A stretch of 64,000 nucleotides of DNA from Roseiarcus sp963833955 (lineage in GTDB: Bacteria > Pseudomonadota > Alphaproteobacteria > Rhizobiales > Beijerinckiaceae): the NCBI GenBank assembly GCA_963833955.1, contig CAWHZY010000010.1, positions 282,344 through 346,343 on the forward strand. Reading direction: 5' to 3'. The notes beneath the pieces are model-generated. The model was not told the origin of the DNA and did no database searches. It saw only the letters and a list, made by a program, of their open reading frames with translations. Position numbers and translations under genes: made by a program. The stretch's first letter is position 1; each line of letters begins with the position of its first letter. This document shows positions 18,357 to 27,278 of this stretch, piece by piece.

Positions 18357-20486
18357 ATGCTTTTGGGCTTGATTATCGTTTGTGGACTGCTTTCCATTGT
18401 CTACGGCGTCTACACGATTAATAGCCTGATGGCGGCGGACGCCGGTTCAGCGCGCATGCAGGAAATTTCCGGCGCGGTGGCGGAAGGGGCGCAAGCCTAT
18501 CTGCGGCGCCAGTACACCACCATCGCCGGCGTCGGCGTCGTGGTGTTCATCGCCCTCGGTCTTCTGCTTTCGTGGACGGTGGCGATCGGGTTCGCGATCG
18601 GGGCCATCCTGTCCGGCGCCGCGGGCTTCATCGGCATGAACGTCTCCGTGCGCGCCAACGTACGCACCGCGCAGGCGGCGACGAAATCGCTCGCCGGCGG
18701 CCTCGATATCGCCTTTCGCTCAGGCGCCGTGACCGGCCTGCTCGTCGCCGGTCTCGCGCTTCTCGGCGTGGCTGGCTACTTTGGCTTTCTCACCGGCGTT
18801 CTTGGCCATGGCGTCGCGGACCGAGATACAATCGACGCGCTGGTCGCGCTCGGTTTCGGCGCGTCGCTCATCTCGATCTTCGCTCGCCTTGGCGGCGGCA
18901 TCTTCACCAAGGGAGCGGACGTCGGCGCCGACCTCGTGGGCAAGGTCGAAGCGGGCATTCCCGAGGACGATCCTCGCAACCCCGCGACCATCGCCGACAA
19001 CGTGGGCGACAACGTCGGCGATTGCGCCGGAATGGCCGCCGACCTGTTCGAAACTTACGCGGTGACGGTCGTGGCGACGATGGTGCTCGCCTCGATCTTC
19101 TTCGAGAACACGCCGGCGCTCGTTCCGACGATGATGTATCCGCTCGCGATCTGCGCCGCCTGCATCGTCACCTCGATCATCGGCACCTTCTTCGTCAAGC
19201 TGGGCGCCAACGGCTCGATCATGGGCGCGCTTTACAAGGGTCTTATCGCCACCGGGGTTCTATCGATCCTCGGCCTCGCGCTTGCGACGACCTATGTCGT
19301 CGGCTGGGGCGATATCGGCACGGTCGCCGGCAAGGTCGTCACGGGGTCGAGCCTCTTCGTCTGCGGCCTGGTCGGGCTCGCGGTCACCGGCCTTATCGTC
19401 GTCATCACCGAATACTATACCGGCACCGGCAAACGCCCGGTTGTCTCGATCGCGCAGGCCTCCGTCACCGGCCACGGCACCAACGTCATCCAGGGCCTCG
19501 CGGTTTCGCTGGAATCGACGGCGCTTCCGGCGCTGGTCATCGTCGCGGGCATTGTTTCGACCTACCAGCTCGCCGGCCTGTTCGGCACCGCGACGGCGGT
19601 CACGACGATGCTTGGCCTTGCCGGCATGATCGTCGCGCTCGACGCCTTCGGGCCGGTCACCGACAACGCTGGCGGCATTGCGGAAATGGCAGGCTTGCCC
19701 AAGGAAGTGCGCCAGTCGACCGATGCGCTCGACGCGGTTGGCAACACGACCAAGGCGGTGACCAAAGGCTACGCGATCGGCTCGGCGGGCCTGGGCGCGC
19801 TTGTGCTATTCGCGGCCTACACGAACGACATTCGGCACTTCACCGAGACTGGCGCGCCCTACTTCAAGGATATTGGCGTGGTCTCGTTCGACCTTTCCAA
19901 CCCATACGTGGTCGCTGGGCTCATATTCGGCGGCATGATCCCCTATCTGTTCGGCGGCATCGCGATGACCGCGGTCGGACGCGCGGCGGGCGCAGTGGTG
20001 CTCGAAGTGCGCAGGCAGTTCAAGGAAATGCCGGGCATCATGAACGGCACGCAGCGTCCCGACTACGGACGCGCCGTCGATCTGCTGACGCGCGCGGCGA
20101 TCCGGGAAATGATTATTCCATCGCTCCTGCCCGTGCTGGCGCCGTTCGTCGTCTATTTCGGCGCGCTTTGGATCTCGGGTTCGAAGGCCTCGGCTTTCGC
20201 TGCGCTCGGCGCGTCGCTGCTTGGCGTCATCGTCAACGGTCTTTTCGTCGCCATCTCGATGACCTCCGGCGGCGGCGCGTGGGACAACGCCAAGAAGAGC
20301 TTCGAGGACGGGTTCGTCGACAAGGACGGAAACAAGTGGATGAAGGGCTCCGAGCCGCATAAGGCCGCCGTCACCGGCGACACGGTCGGCGACCCCTATA
20401 AGGATACCGCCGGCCCGGCGGTCAATCCGGCGATCAAGATCACCAACATCGTCGCGCTGCTGCTCTTGGCGATCCTGGCGAAGTAA
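18357..20486 (+). CDS. hppA: K+-independent H+-translocating membrane pyrophosphatase
   Basis: A 709-residue, roughly 16-helix inner-membrane pump coupling pyrophosphate hydrolysis to proton export. The catalytic signature DVGADLVGKVEAGIPEDDP and the following NPATIADNVGDNVGD are intact. GNTTKAVTKG carries Lys at about residue 465, where K+-dependent enzymes have Ala; that substitution is known to make the enzyme K+-independent. The ending (TGDTVGDPYKDTAGPAVNP, then KITNIVALLLLA) is standard. ATG at 18357. A GGGCAAA/TTTGCCC inverted repeat lies in the 180-base upstream gap (18178-18211). The proton rather than sodium assignment rests on the Lys-type class. Confidence 0.96.
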   Translation: MLLGLIIVCGLLSIVYGVYTINSLMAADAGSARMQEISGAVAEGAQAYLRRQYTTIAGVGVVVFIALGLLLSWTVAIGFAIGAILSGAAGFIGMNVSVRANVRTAQAATKSLAGGLDIAFRSGAVTGLLVAGLALLGVAGYFGFLTGVLGHGVADRDTIDALVALGFGASLISIFARLGGGIFTKGADVGADLVGKVEAGIPEDDPRNPATIADNVGDNVGDCAGMAADLFETYAVTVVATMVLASIFFENTPALVPTMMYPLAICAACIVTSIIGTFFVKLGANGSIMGALYKGLIATGVLSILGLALATTYVVGWGDIGTVAGKVVTGSSLFVCGLVGLAVTGLIVVITEYYTGTGKRPVVSIAQASVTGHGTNVIQGLAVSLESTALPALVIVAGIVSTYQLAGLFGTATAVTTMLGLAGMIVALDAFGPVTDNAGGIAEMAGLPKEVRQSTDALDAVGNTTKAVTKGYAIGSAGLGALVLFAAYTNDIRHFTETGAPYFKDIGVVSFDLSNPYVVAGLIFGGMIPYLFGGIAMTAVGRAAGAVVLEVRRQFKEMPGIMNGTQRPDYGRAVDLLTRAAIREMIIPSLLPVLAPFVVYFGALWISGSKASAFAALGASLLGVIVNGLFVAISMTSGGGAWDNAKKSFEDGFVDKDGNKWMKGSEPHKAAVTGDTVGDPYKDTAGPAVNPAIKITNIVALLLLAILAK

Positions 20487-20565
20487 GGCGATTGCAGCTG
20501 GTTGTCCCGGGGTGGTGACAGGCTGCCCACGATGGCCAAATAATGGCCCAGCGCGTGCTCTGAAC

Positions 20566-20991
20566 TCAAGACAGAACGCGCAGCGATCGCACGCGTGAAA
20601 AGTCGCGGTCGTGGGTGACGAGCGCCGCGGCGTTGATAGCCAGCGCGCTCGCCGCTTGGACGGCGTCGGCTAGGCCGAGCCGCAGGGACGCTCGCAATCG
20701 CGCCGCGCTTTCGGCGATGTCCACATTGAGGTCGACGGGCCGCCACGATTCGAGAATGGCGCGGTATCGCCGCGCCAACGCCTCGTCGCCGTTCTTCATG
20801 GGCCCCGTCAGAACCTCGGCGATCGCGACGGTTGTAATGGCGAATCGCAATCGACCCGCAGCGTGCGCTTCAAACAGCGGTCCAAATCGCGACGCGAACT
20901 TCGGATGATCCTCGAGAACGTAAATGATCGGCGCCGAATCAATAAGGAGGAGGGCGCCTTCCGGGAGGTCGCCAAAAGCTAGCGACTCCAT
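20566..20991 (-). CDS. PIN-domain toxin (VapC-like RNase)
   Basis: A 141-residue PIN-domain protein, predicted to be a Mg2+-dependent RNase toxin. Acidic residues are in place: LLIDSAPIIYVLE (first Asp and Glu), AEVLTGP (Glu), LGLADAVQAA (Asp) and LVTHDRDF (Asp). Its ATG at 20991 lies inside the end of the antitoxin gene, a 13-base overlap typical of translational coupling. The genomic target RNA cannot be predicted. Confidence 0.88.
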   Translation of the reverse strand: MESLAFGDLPEGALLLIDSAPIIYVLEDHPKFASRFGPLFEAHAAGRLRFAITTVAIAEVLTGPMKNGDEALARRYRAILESWRPVDLNVDIAESAARLRASLRLGLADAVQAASALAINAAALVTHDRDFSRVRSLRVLS

Positions 20992-21224
20992 TCATCGCGC
21001 AGTTTGCCGATTGTCCGAGCGCTATTTCTGCCCCAAAGCGCGCGACCGGACCCAGCGACGGGAGTCAGCGGCTCCTGCCGAACTGCCGCGATATAGTCGC
21101 CGATCGGCACGAGCGCGGCGACGGGGCGACCATGCTTCGTAATGACGGTGGACTGGCCGTCCTCCGCCGCCTCGAGCAAATGAGGAAGCTGGTTGCGCGC
21201 TTCCTCCGCGCCCTTGTGAATCAC
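20979..21224 (-). CDS. Phd/YefM-type antitoxin
   Basis: An 81-residue antitoxin expected to bind and neutralise the downstream PIN toxin and to repress its own promoter. The N-terminal Phd/YefM fold is seen in KGAEEARNQLPHLLEAAEDGQ followed by STVITKHGRPVAALVPIGDY; the C-terminal tail (GRNSARTIGKLRDEWSR) should wrap the toxin. The start is a GTG at 21224 with GGAG 9 bases upstream. The order antitoxin then toxin is normal. A perfect inverted repeat lies 22-43 bases upstream of the start and probably serves as operator. Confidence 0.87.
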   Translation of the reverse strand: MIHKGAEEARNQLPHLLEAAEDGQSTVITKHGRPVAALVPIGDYIAAVRQEPLTPVAGSGRALWGRNSARTIGKLRDEWSR

Positions 21225-21245
21225 CTTGCTGATCTCCAGTACATT

Positions 21246-21267
21246 AACCGTACAGCGCCGTACGGTT
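21246..21267 (-). promoter_or_regulatory. Palindromic operator overlapping the toxin-antitoxin promoter
   Basis: AACCGTAC at 21246-21253 and GTACGGTT at 21260-21267 form a perfect 8-bp inverted repeat with a 6-base spacer. On the minus strand it lies between a TTGACC (-35-like, just upstream) and the start codon at 21224, with TACGGT about 18 bases after TTGACC as a possible -10. This is where an autorepressing Phd-type antitoxin would bind. Binding itself is inferred. Confidence 0.6.
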
Positions 21268-21419
21268 CTGGGTCAAGGACAAATTCCACGGGTGCTTGGC
21301 CAAAAGAGCCGCGAGACCCAAACAGGGCGCAAAGACCGGTTGAGCGCTTAAGCCCGCGGGCCTCCGGCGAGCGCGGCGGACGCGACTGGCGGCCGTGCAG
21401 AGCGACCACCATCAGTCGC

Positions 21420-21887
21420 TCAGCTAAACTTGAACAGGCCGCCCATGATGTTCTTGAGGAAGTCGGGCTCCGAGCCGCCGGTCGGCGTCGTGCGGCTGAC
21501 GAAGTCGAACACCTTGCCGTCCTTCATGCCGTAATTGGCGATCCGGTCGACCTTGCCGCTCTTGTCGAAATAGACCGCAAGGACGTGCTGATCGGCCATC
21601 TGGACCGGCATGAACGACAAGGTATGCTTCATCTTCTGGCCAATGTAGTACCAGGCGTCGCCGCCGACGGTTGAGGTGGTCGATGGCGTGCCGAGCAACG
21701 TCAGCGCCTCCGGCTTGGTCGTCGCGCCAACCTTGATTTGCGACACCGTCTCCTCGTCGACCTGGTAGCCGCGGTCGAAGTCGCCCTCGTAGCCAAGGCA
21801 GCCGCTGACCGTGAGCGCCGCGCAGAGGGCCAATCCCAACGTTGCTCGACGATGGATCTTCGGCGCCGTTCGCATTCCGTCTCTCAT
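21420..21887 (-). CDS. bamE: Outer-membrane assembly lipoprotein BamE (SmpA/OmlA domain)
   Basis: A 155-residue lipoprotein component of the BAM complex that inserts beta-barrel proteins. The signal peptide ends in a lipobox (VSGC). The mature part has the SmpA/OmlA fold: SQIKVGATTKPEALTLLGTPS, then DAWYYIGQKM, and LAVYFDKSGKVDRIANYG. The first four residues may be dispensable, since a second Met is at residue 5. It is divergent from the cytochrome chaperone gene at 21982, an arrangement common in alphaproteobacteria. Confidence 0.92.
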   Translation of the reverse strand: MRDGMRTAPKIHRRATLGLALCAALTVSGCLGYEGDFDRGYQVDEETVSQIKVGATTKPEALTLLGTPSTTSTVGGDAWYYIGQKMKHTLSFMPVQMADQHVLAVYFDKSGKVDRIANYGMKDGKVFDFVSRTTPTGGSEPDFLKNIMGGLFKFS

Positions 21888-21981
21888 GACCAGTTCTTCG
21901 CCTTGCCAGACCGGGCGCGGATGCCTAACTCATCAACCCTGACCAGAGCAAGGCGCACGCCGCCGCTCGCAGGATATCGGT

Positions 21982-22545
21982 ATGATCTTGGCCCAATGGC
22001 GCGCGCGGCGCGCCAGCAAAACACTCATCGAGCAGATTCGAGGCGAGATCGTGGCTGCGGCGCGCCGCCCTGAGCTCTACGAGCAGCTGGCTGCGCCCGA
22101 CCGGATCGACGGCCGATTCGAGCTTCTGACGCTGCACGCCGGGCTCGTCTTGCGTCGGTTGGCGGCGCTGGGCGGCGTCGCGGACGCGATCGCCCAGGAT
22201 CTGGTGGACAGCCTCTTCGCCCATTTCGACGACACGCTGCGCGAGATCGGACACTCGGATATTGGGGTGGCGAAGCGCCTGAAGGCGATGGGGAGCGCCT
22301 TCTATGGCCGCAACGCCGCTTACGCGGCTGCGCTCGACGATGCCTCGCCGGCCGAGCTCGCCACGGCCCTTGCCCGGAACGTTTACGGCGCGAGAGGTCC
22401 TGAGGCCGTTCCGAAAGCGGAAGCGCTGGCCCGGCATATCGTTGCACTCGACGCCGCCTTGGGGACGATCCCGATCGAGGTTTTCACGTCCGGGCGCTTT
22501 CGTTTCCCGCTCGGCTCGGTCGCGGCCCGAGTTCCTCATGACTGA
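21982..22545 (+). CDS. Ubiquinol-cytochrome c chaperone family protein (CBP3-like)
   Basis: A 187-residue protein of the family including yeast Cbp3, which assists cytochrome b / bc1 complex assembly. Recognised by LYEQLAAPDRIDGRFELLTLH, LVLRRLAALG, AQDLVDSLFAHFDDTLREIG and DIGVAKRLKAMGSAFYGR. Its stop overlaps the start of the DUF177 gene by 8 bases, so the two are translationally coupled. The bacterial role is inferred from the mitochondrial homologue. Confidence 0.9.
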   Translation: MILAQWRARRASKTLIEQIRGEIVAAARRPELYEQLAAPDRIDGRFELLTLHAGLVLRRLAALGGVADAIAQDLVDSLFAHFDDTLREIGHSDIGVAKRLKAMGSAFYGRNAAYAAALDDASPAELATALARNVYGARGPEAVPKAEALARHIVALDAALGTIPIEVFTSGRFRFPLGSVAARVPHD

Positions 22546-23080
22546 GGAGAGGCTCTTCTCTCGCCTCGTGCGGGTCGACGCTCTTCCTGGCGAAGGCCAG
22601 GTCGTCACGATTGAGGCCACTCCCGCCGAGCGGGAGGAACTGGCGTCGTTCTACCGGCTTCCGGCCATCGCAGCCTTGACGGCGACGTTGCGCCTCGACC
22701 CCTGGGGCCGGGGCGGGGCGCGCGTCACCGGGGCCGTCCACGGGGAGCTCACGCAAGTCTGCGTCGTTTCGCTTGAACCGTTTCCGGCCATCGTCGACGA
22801 GGACGTGGACGTGCGGTTCGCGCCGCAGACGGTGGCCAATTCCAGATCCACGGCGGCCGAGGCGACGGAGACATTTTCGCTCGCCGACGAAGACGAGCCC
22901 GATCCCGTCATCGACGGAAAAATCGATCTCGGCGCTCTCACGGCGGAATTCTTCGCCCTCGGCCTCGATCCTTATCCGCGCAAGCCCGGCGCGGTCCTGG
23001 ACCAGGAGCGCCCGCATTCAGAGCCAACGGACTCGCCATTCGCGGCGCTGGCCCAGCGGGACAAAGACGGGCGCGAATAG
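22538..23080 (+). CDS. YceD/DUF177 family protein
   Basis: A 180-residue protein of the YceD family, normally found beside the ribosomal protein L32 or plsX genes and linked to 23S rRNA maturation in some organisms. Seen: FSRLVRVDALPGEGQVVTIEA, LTQVCVVSLEPFPAIVDEDVD with the conserved Cys, and IDLGALTAEFFALGLDPYPRKPG. ATG at 22538 overlaps the preceding gene. Usually plsX follows directly; here a DUF1097 gene lies between. Confidence 0.9.
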   Translation: MTEERLFSRLVRVDALPGEGQVVTIEATPAEREELASFYRLPAIAALTATLRLDPWGRGGARVTGAVHGELTQVCVVSLEPFPAIVDEDVDVRFAPQTVANSRSTAAEATETFSLADEDEPDPVIDGKIDLGALTAEFFALGLDPYPRKPGAVLDQERPHSEPTDSPFAALAQRDKDGRE

Positions 23081-23236
23081 GGCAGGAATGTTGCGGGCCG
23101 ATGGCAAAATCGCGGCATTGCATATAATTTAGCCACAAGTTAACATCCGTTCCCGGCGGCGCCCGTTTCGGGCTCCGTATCAAGCTTTGCGCAACCCGAA
23201 AAATCGGGTGAGCGCAGAGCGACGAGGGAGGACGCT

Positions 23237-23749
23237 ATGGATCTCATCACTGCATTGGCGGTCAGCATCGGCGTGCTCGGAGGCATCGCGACGTTTGTCC
23301 TCTTGTCGCCGTTCGCAATGGGCATGCAAATCTGGGTTGCGTTCATCGCCTGGGCGACATTCTACCATTGCGGCGGCAAGGAGGAGGGACTCGCCAAGGC
23401 GCTCACGAACAATATATTCGGCGCCATCATGGCCTTGATCGCGCTGCTGCTGGTCACCCAAATTCCGCTCGGCGGCGCGCTCGGCGTTCCACTTTGGGCC
23501 GCGATTTGCGTCTTGATCACGGTTTTCATTCTTGTATACGCGGCCAAGGCGCCGATGCTGAGCGACATTCCGGCGGGTGTGCTCGGATACGCGGCTGTCG
23601 CCGGTCTCGCCTTGACAGGCAACAAGCTTGGCGCGGTCACCTCGGCCTCGCTCGAGAACCCGTTCATTGTCGGCGTGATCTCGCTGATTATCGGCGCGGT
23701 GCTCGGGTACATTTCCCAGAAGGCCGCCCTCGCGCTCGTCAAGAAATAA
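23237..23749 (+). CDS. DUF1097 membrane protein
   Basis: A 170-residue integral membrane protein with about five hydrophobic segments. LSPFAMGMQIWVAFIAWATF and YHCGGKEEGLAKALTNNIFG match the DUF1097 family as I know it. A purine-rich GAGGGAGGA precedes the ATG. The family has no established function. Its placement between DUF177 and plsX interrupts a usually tight cluster, but its composition matches its neighbours, so there is no sign of recent transfer. Confidence 0.85.
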   Translation: MDLITALAVSIGVLGGIATFVLLSPFAMGMQIWVAFIAWATFYHCGGKEEGLAKALTNNIFGAIMALIALLLVTQIPLGGALGVPLWAAICVLITVFILVYAAKAPMLSDIPAGVLGYAAVAGLALTGNKLGAVTSASLENPFIVGVISLIIGAVLGYISQKAALALVKK

Positions 23750-23997
23750 TCGGAGCCAACGACGCAGGCCGAGGCGTCACCGAGTTCGCGCAGAAACCAA
23801 CCGCGAATCGTGGAAACCCCGGCCTGTAGCAAGCGGCGTCGCTCGTTGCGATCGTTGAGCGTGCCGCGCTGCCAAATTGGACGATCGCAGGCTGCAACCG
23901 AGCAACAGCTTCTTGCGTTGCCTTGCGCGGCGGAGCCGCTATTGTCGCGCCGCGCCGCGCCGTCTGGGCAACGCGCTCGATGCGGTCGGACGAGGGA

Positions 23998-25056
23998 ATG
24001 GCAGGCGACGTTCGCATAGCGCTGGACGTGATGGGGGGTGATCACGGGCCAACGATCGTCCTGCCCGCCGCAGCCCTCGCGCTCGAAAGCCGTCCGGACA
24101 TCAAGTTTCTCCTCTTTGGCGACAAGAGTGCGATCACGCCCATCCTTGGGCGCCATCCCAAGCTGGCCGCCGGGTCGCGCGTATTTCACACCGACGTGGC
24201 CGTCAGGATGAGCGACAAGCCAAGCCAGGCTTTGCGCACCGGAAGGCGCGTCTCCTCGATGTGGCAGGCGATCGAAGCGGTGAAGTCGGGCGCGGCCGAT
24301 TGCGCGGTCTCCGCCGGCAACACCGGCGCGTTGATGGCGATGGCCAAGTTCTGCCTGCACACGATGGCGCCGATCGAGCGGCCGGCGATCGCGGCGATGT
24401 GGCCCACATTGCGCGGCGAGTTGATCGTGCTCGACGTTGGCGCGAGCATTGGCGGCGACGCGCAGCATCTCGTCGATCTGGCGGTGATGGGCGCGGCGAT
24501 GGCGCGAATTGTGTTCCACATCGACTCGCCCACCGTGGGTCTCCTCAATGTCGGGACCGAAGAAATCAAAGGCGTTGAGGAGGTGAAGGCGGCGGGGCGC
24601 GTTCTGCGCGAGGCGAGCCTGCCCAACATGAGCTATCACGGCTTCGTCGAAGGCGACGATCTGGGCAAGGGCGCAGTCGACGTTTTCGTCACCGAAGGCT
24701 TCACCGGCAACATTGCGCTCAAGACCGCCGAGGGCACCGCAAGGCAGCTCGGTCAATACATGCGCGAAGCCGCGAGCCACGATCTCATGTCACGCATCGG
24801 CTTCCTGTTCGCCCGCAAGGCAATCGCCGCGCTGCGCGCCAAGATGAGCCCGCGCGCCAGCGGCGGCGTCTTTTTGGGGCTTGACGGCGTCGTCATCAAG
24901 GCTCATGGCGGCGCTGACCCCGAGAGCTACGCCGGCGCCGTGGAATTAGCGTATGACATGGTTCGTCAAGAATTGCTTGGCAAGATTCGGGAAATGATCG
25001 CCCATGCCAACGGTTTCCGACCGATGCCCGCACGGTCGCGCGCCGCCCAGTCTTGA
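23998..25056 (+). CDS. plsX: Phosphate acyltransferase PlsX
   Basis: Converts acyl-ACP and phosphate to acyl-phosphate, the donor for PlsY in phospholipid synthesis. Peripheral membrane enzyme of about 352 residues. Marks: VRIALDVMGGDHGP, SAGNTGALMA, LVLDVGAS-like LIVLDVGASIGG, LLNVGTEEIKG, YHGFVEGDDLGKGAVDVFVT and EGFTGNIALKTAEG. The start is uncertain: ATG at 23998 gives MAGDVRIALD as in most homologues, but its GAGGGA is very close, and ATG at 23980 gives six more residues. It is followed 18 bases later by fabH. Confidence 0.95.
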   Translation: MAGDVRIALDVMGGDHGPTIVLPAAALALESRPDIKFLLFGDKSAITPILGRHPKLAAGSRVFHTDVAVRMSDKPSQALRTGRRVSSMWQAIEAVKSGAADCAVSAGNTGALMAMAKFCLHTMAPIERPAIAAMWPTLRGELIVLDVGASIGGDAQHLVDLAVMGAAMARIVFHIDSPTVGLLNVGTEEIKGVEEVKAAGRVLREASLPNMSYHGFVEGDDLGKGAVDVFVTEGFTGNIALKTAEGTARQLGQYMREAASHDLMSRIGFLFARKAIAALRAKMSPRASGGVFLGLDGVVIKAHGGADPESYAGAVELAYDMVRQELLGKIREMIAHANGFRPMPARSRAAQS

Positions 25057-25074
25057 CTCCGGAAAGTGACGCTC

Positions 25075-26127
25075 ATGAGCCTTGCATCTCCTTCGCCGGT
25101 CGACCGTCGCGCACGCGGCCCTGAACAGGAAACGTCCCGTGACCGCCCGCCGGGCTCGATCCGCGCCTGCGTACGCGGTTCTGGGGCCGCGCTGCCCGCG
25201 CGCGCCGTCTCGAACGCCGAGCTGGCGATGAAGGTCGACACGTCGGACGAATGGATCGTGCAGCGCACCGGCATTCGCCAGCGGTATGTCGCCGGGCCCG
25301 ACGAAACCACGTCGTCACTGGCCCTCAAGGCGGCTCAGGCGGCGTTGCGCGCCGGCGGCCTCGAGGCGGGCGACATCGACCTCGTCATCGTCGCCACGTC
25401 GACGCCGGATTACACGTTTCCCGCAGTCGCGACTCAGGTTCAGGCCGCGCTCGGAATCGTCCAGGGGGTCGCTTTCGACCTGCAGGCGGTCTGCAGCGGT
25501 TTCGTCTTCGCGGTCGTTACCGCGGAGAAGTTTCTGCGTTCCGGCTCGCACAAGCGCGCGCTCGTAATCGGCGCGGAGACTTTCTCGCGACTCCTGGATT
25601 GGAACGACCGCACGACCTGCGTCCTGTTCGGCGACGGGGCGGGCGCGATCGTGCTCGAGGCGCGTGACAGCGACGGGCGGCTTGCCTCGCCCGGCGTGAT
25701 CACCTCGCGCCTGCGGGCGGATGGCCGGCACCGTGAGAAGCTGTTCGTCGACGGCGGACCTTCAACCACCCAGACGGTTGGGCATTTGCGGATGGAGGGC
25801 AAGGAAGTGTTCCGCCACGCGGTCGGCATGGTGACCGATGTGATCCAGGGATGCTTCGCCGACGCCGGCGTCACGGCGGACGAGATCGACTGGTTCGTGC
25901 CGCATCAGGCCAATCGCCGCATCATCGATGCTTCCGCAGACAAGCTCGGCATTGCGCGCGACAAAGTCGTCGTCACGGTGGACCAGCACGGCAACACCTC
26001 CGCCGCCTCGATCCCGCTTGCGCTCGACATCGCGGTCAAGGACGGCCGCATCAAGCCCGGCGATCTGGTGATGATCGAAGCGATGGGCGGGGGCTTCACC
26101 TGGGGCGCTGCGCTGATCCGCTGGTGA
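25075..26127 (+). CDS. fabH: Beta-ketoacyl-ACP synthase III
   Basis: Condenses acetyl-CoA with malonyl-ACP to start fatty-acid synthesis. The Cys-His-Asn triad is present: AVCSGF (Cys near 140), FVPHQANRRI (His near 277) and HGNTSAAS (Asn near 307). I start at ATG 25075, which has GGAAAG 8 bases upstream, and not at the in-frame GTG at 25066. The N-terminus carries about 35 extra basic/Pro residues before IRACVRGSGAALPARAV, so a later start cannot be excluded. The ihfA gene that often follows in alphaproteobacteria is absent. Confidence 0.95.
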   Translation: MSLASPSPVDRRARGPEQETSRDRPPGSIRACVRGSGAALPARAVSNAELAMKVDTSDEWIVQRTGIRQRYVAGPDETTSSLALKAAQAALRAGGLEAGDIDLVIVATSTPDYTFPAVATQVQAALGIVQGVAFDLQAVCSGFVFAVVTAEKFLRSGSHKRALVIGAETFSRLLDWNDRTTCVLFGDGAGAIVLEARDSDGRLASPGVITSRLRADGRHREKLFVDGGPSTTQTVGHLRMEGKEVFRHAVGMVTDVIQGCFADAGVTADEIDWFVPHQANRRIIDASADKLGIARDKVVVTVDQHGNTSAASIPLALDIAVKDGRIKPGDLVMIEAMGGGFTWGAALIRW

Positions 26128-26239
26128 GCGCGCGCAGCGCCTTTGCTTAGAGCAGACTGCAATTTCGTCGAATAGGACTTGTCGGCGCGCTCGGCGAGCG
26201 CGGCTACAATTGGCTGCATCAACTCAAAAGCAATCTGCT

Positions 26240-27259
26240 CTACTCGAACGCGAAAATGCGCTTCCAGTCGTTTTTCATGCTGACGACCATCCAGCCGTCC
26301 TTGGTGGCCTCGTCGTAAAGCTCCGGGGGAAAGCGGCCGACTTTGGTTTCGGGCAGGCCTTGCGCGGGTCCGTACGCGTATTCGCGCTTGCCGTCGTCGT
26401 GCAGCAGCAGCATGGCGAGGCGCACGCCGCCGCCGCCTTTCGTATATTCGAGCATCTGCCGGTCGCCGGTCGAGTTGCCGAAAGCGAAACACGGTCGGCG
26501 GCCAATCACGAGGTTGACGCCCTCCGGCTTGCCTGCGTTGTCGTCGTTGAACAGGAGCTTCGGCTCCTTGATGAGGACCGGGCCTTTGACGCCGTATTGG
26601 AAGCTCGTCGCACCCGCGGTTCCGACCACCTGCTCGGGCGGGATGCCATAAACCCGCTCAGAAAAGACGCGCACGAAACCTTGGCCTCCGCCGGTGACGA
26701 TGTATGTGCGGAAGCCGACGCTGCGGAGATATTTGAGAAGCTCGATTTGCGGCGCATAGGCGAGATCGGTGTAAGGCCGATTCCAGCGCGGATCGCGCGC
26801 CTCGACGATCCATTTGGAGACCTCGTCGCGGAACGTGTCGACGTCCATTCCGGTCAGGGTCGCGGCCGCGATCTTGACCAGCGAGTCGAGGTCGAGCTTC
26901 GCGATGGCTTCGCGATTCCCCGTCAGCACGGTGCGGAAGGGCTCGACCTTGGCCAGCTCGGGCTTCGCCTTCACGAGCGCTGGCACGCGATCGAAGCAAT
27001 AGACGAGCTGCGTATAGATCGGGTGCTCGACCCAGAGCGTGCCGTCCTGGTCGAAGGTCGCGATCCGGTCGGCGAGCGGCACGAAGCTCGGGCTCGTGGC
27101 GTCGGTCGTCGCGTGGACGAATTTGACGATCGCGTCCTTGGCGGGCCCCGCGTTCCAGGAGGGCAGGGGATCGCTTTCCGCGTCCGCCCGCCCGGCGAGG
27201 CTGAGCGCAGCCGCCCCGCCGAGCATAAGCGCCGTAAACTCTCGCCGGCGCAGGTCCAT
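26240..27259 (-). CDS. Exported HAD-superfamily phosphatase
   Basis: A 339-residue phosphohydrolase with an N-terminal Tat-like signal (MDLRRREFTALMLGGAAALSLA), so probably periplasmic. HAD motif I is FDQDGTLW (nucleophile Asp and DxD), motif II is the Thr in TYIVTGGGQGF, and motifs III/IV are the Lys in GPVLIKEPK and FGNSTGDRQML. The sequence resembles phosphoserine-phosphatase-like HAD proteins annotated as nonspecific acid phosphatases. The substrate is unknown. It is followed upstream on the same strand by an exported hypothetical protein (27279-27716), a 19-base gap, so co-transcription is likely. Confidence 0.88.
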   Translation of the reverse strand: MDLRRREFTALMLGGAAALSLAGRADAESDPLPSWNAGPAKDAIVKFVHATTDATSPSFVPLADRIATFDQDGTLWVEHPIYTQLVYCFDRVPALVKAKPELAKVEPFRTVLTGNREAIAKLDLDSLVKIAAATLTGMDVDTFRDEVSKWIVEARDPRWNRPYTDLAYAPQIELLKYLRSVGFRTYIVTGGGQGFVRVFSERVYGIPPEQVVGTAGATSFQYGVKGPVLIKEPKLLFNDDNAGKPEGVNLVIGRRPCFAFGNSTGDRQMLEYTKGGGGVRLAMLLLHDDGKREYAYGPAQGLPETKVGRFPPELYDEATKDGWMVVSMKNDWKRIFAFE

Positions 27260-27278
27260 CTCGATAAGACGCGCCGGC

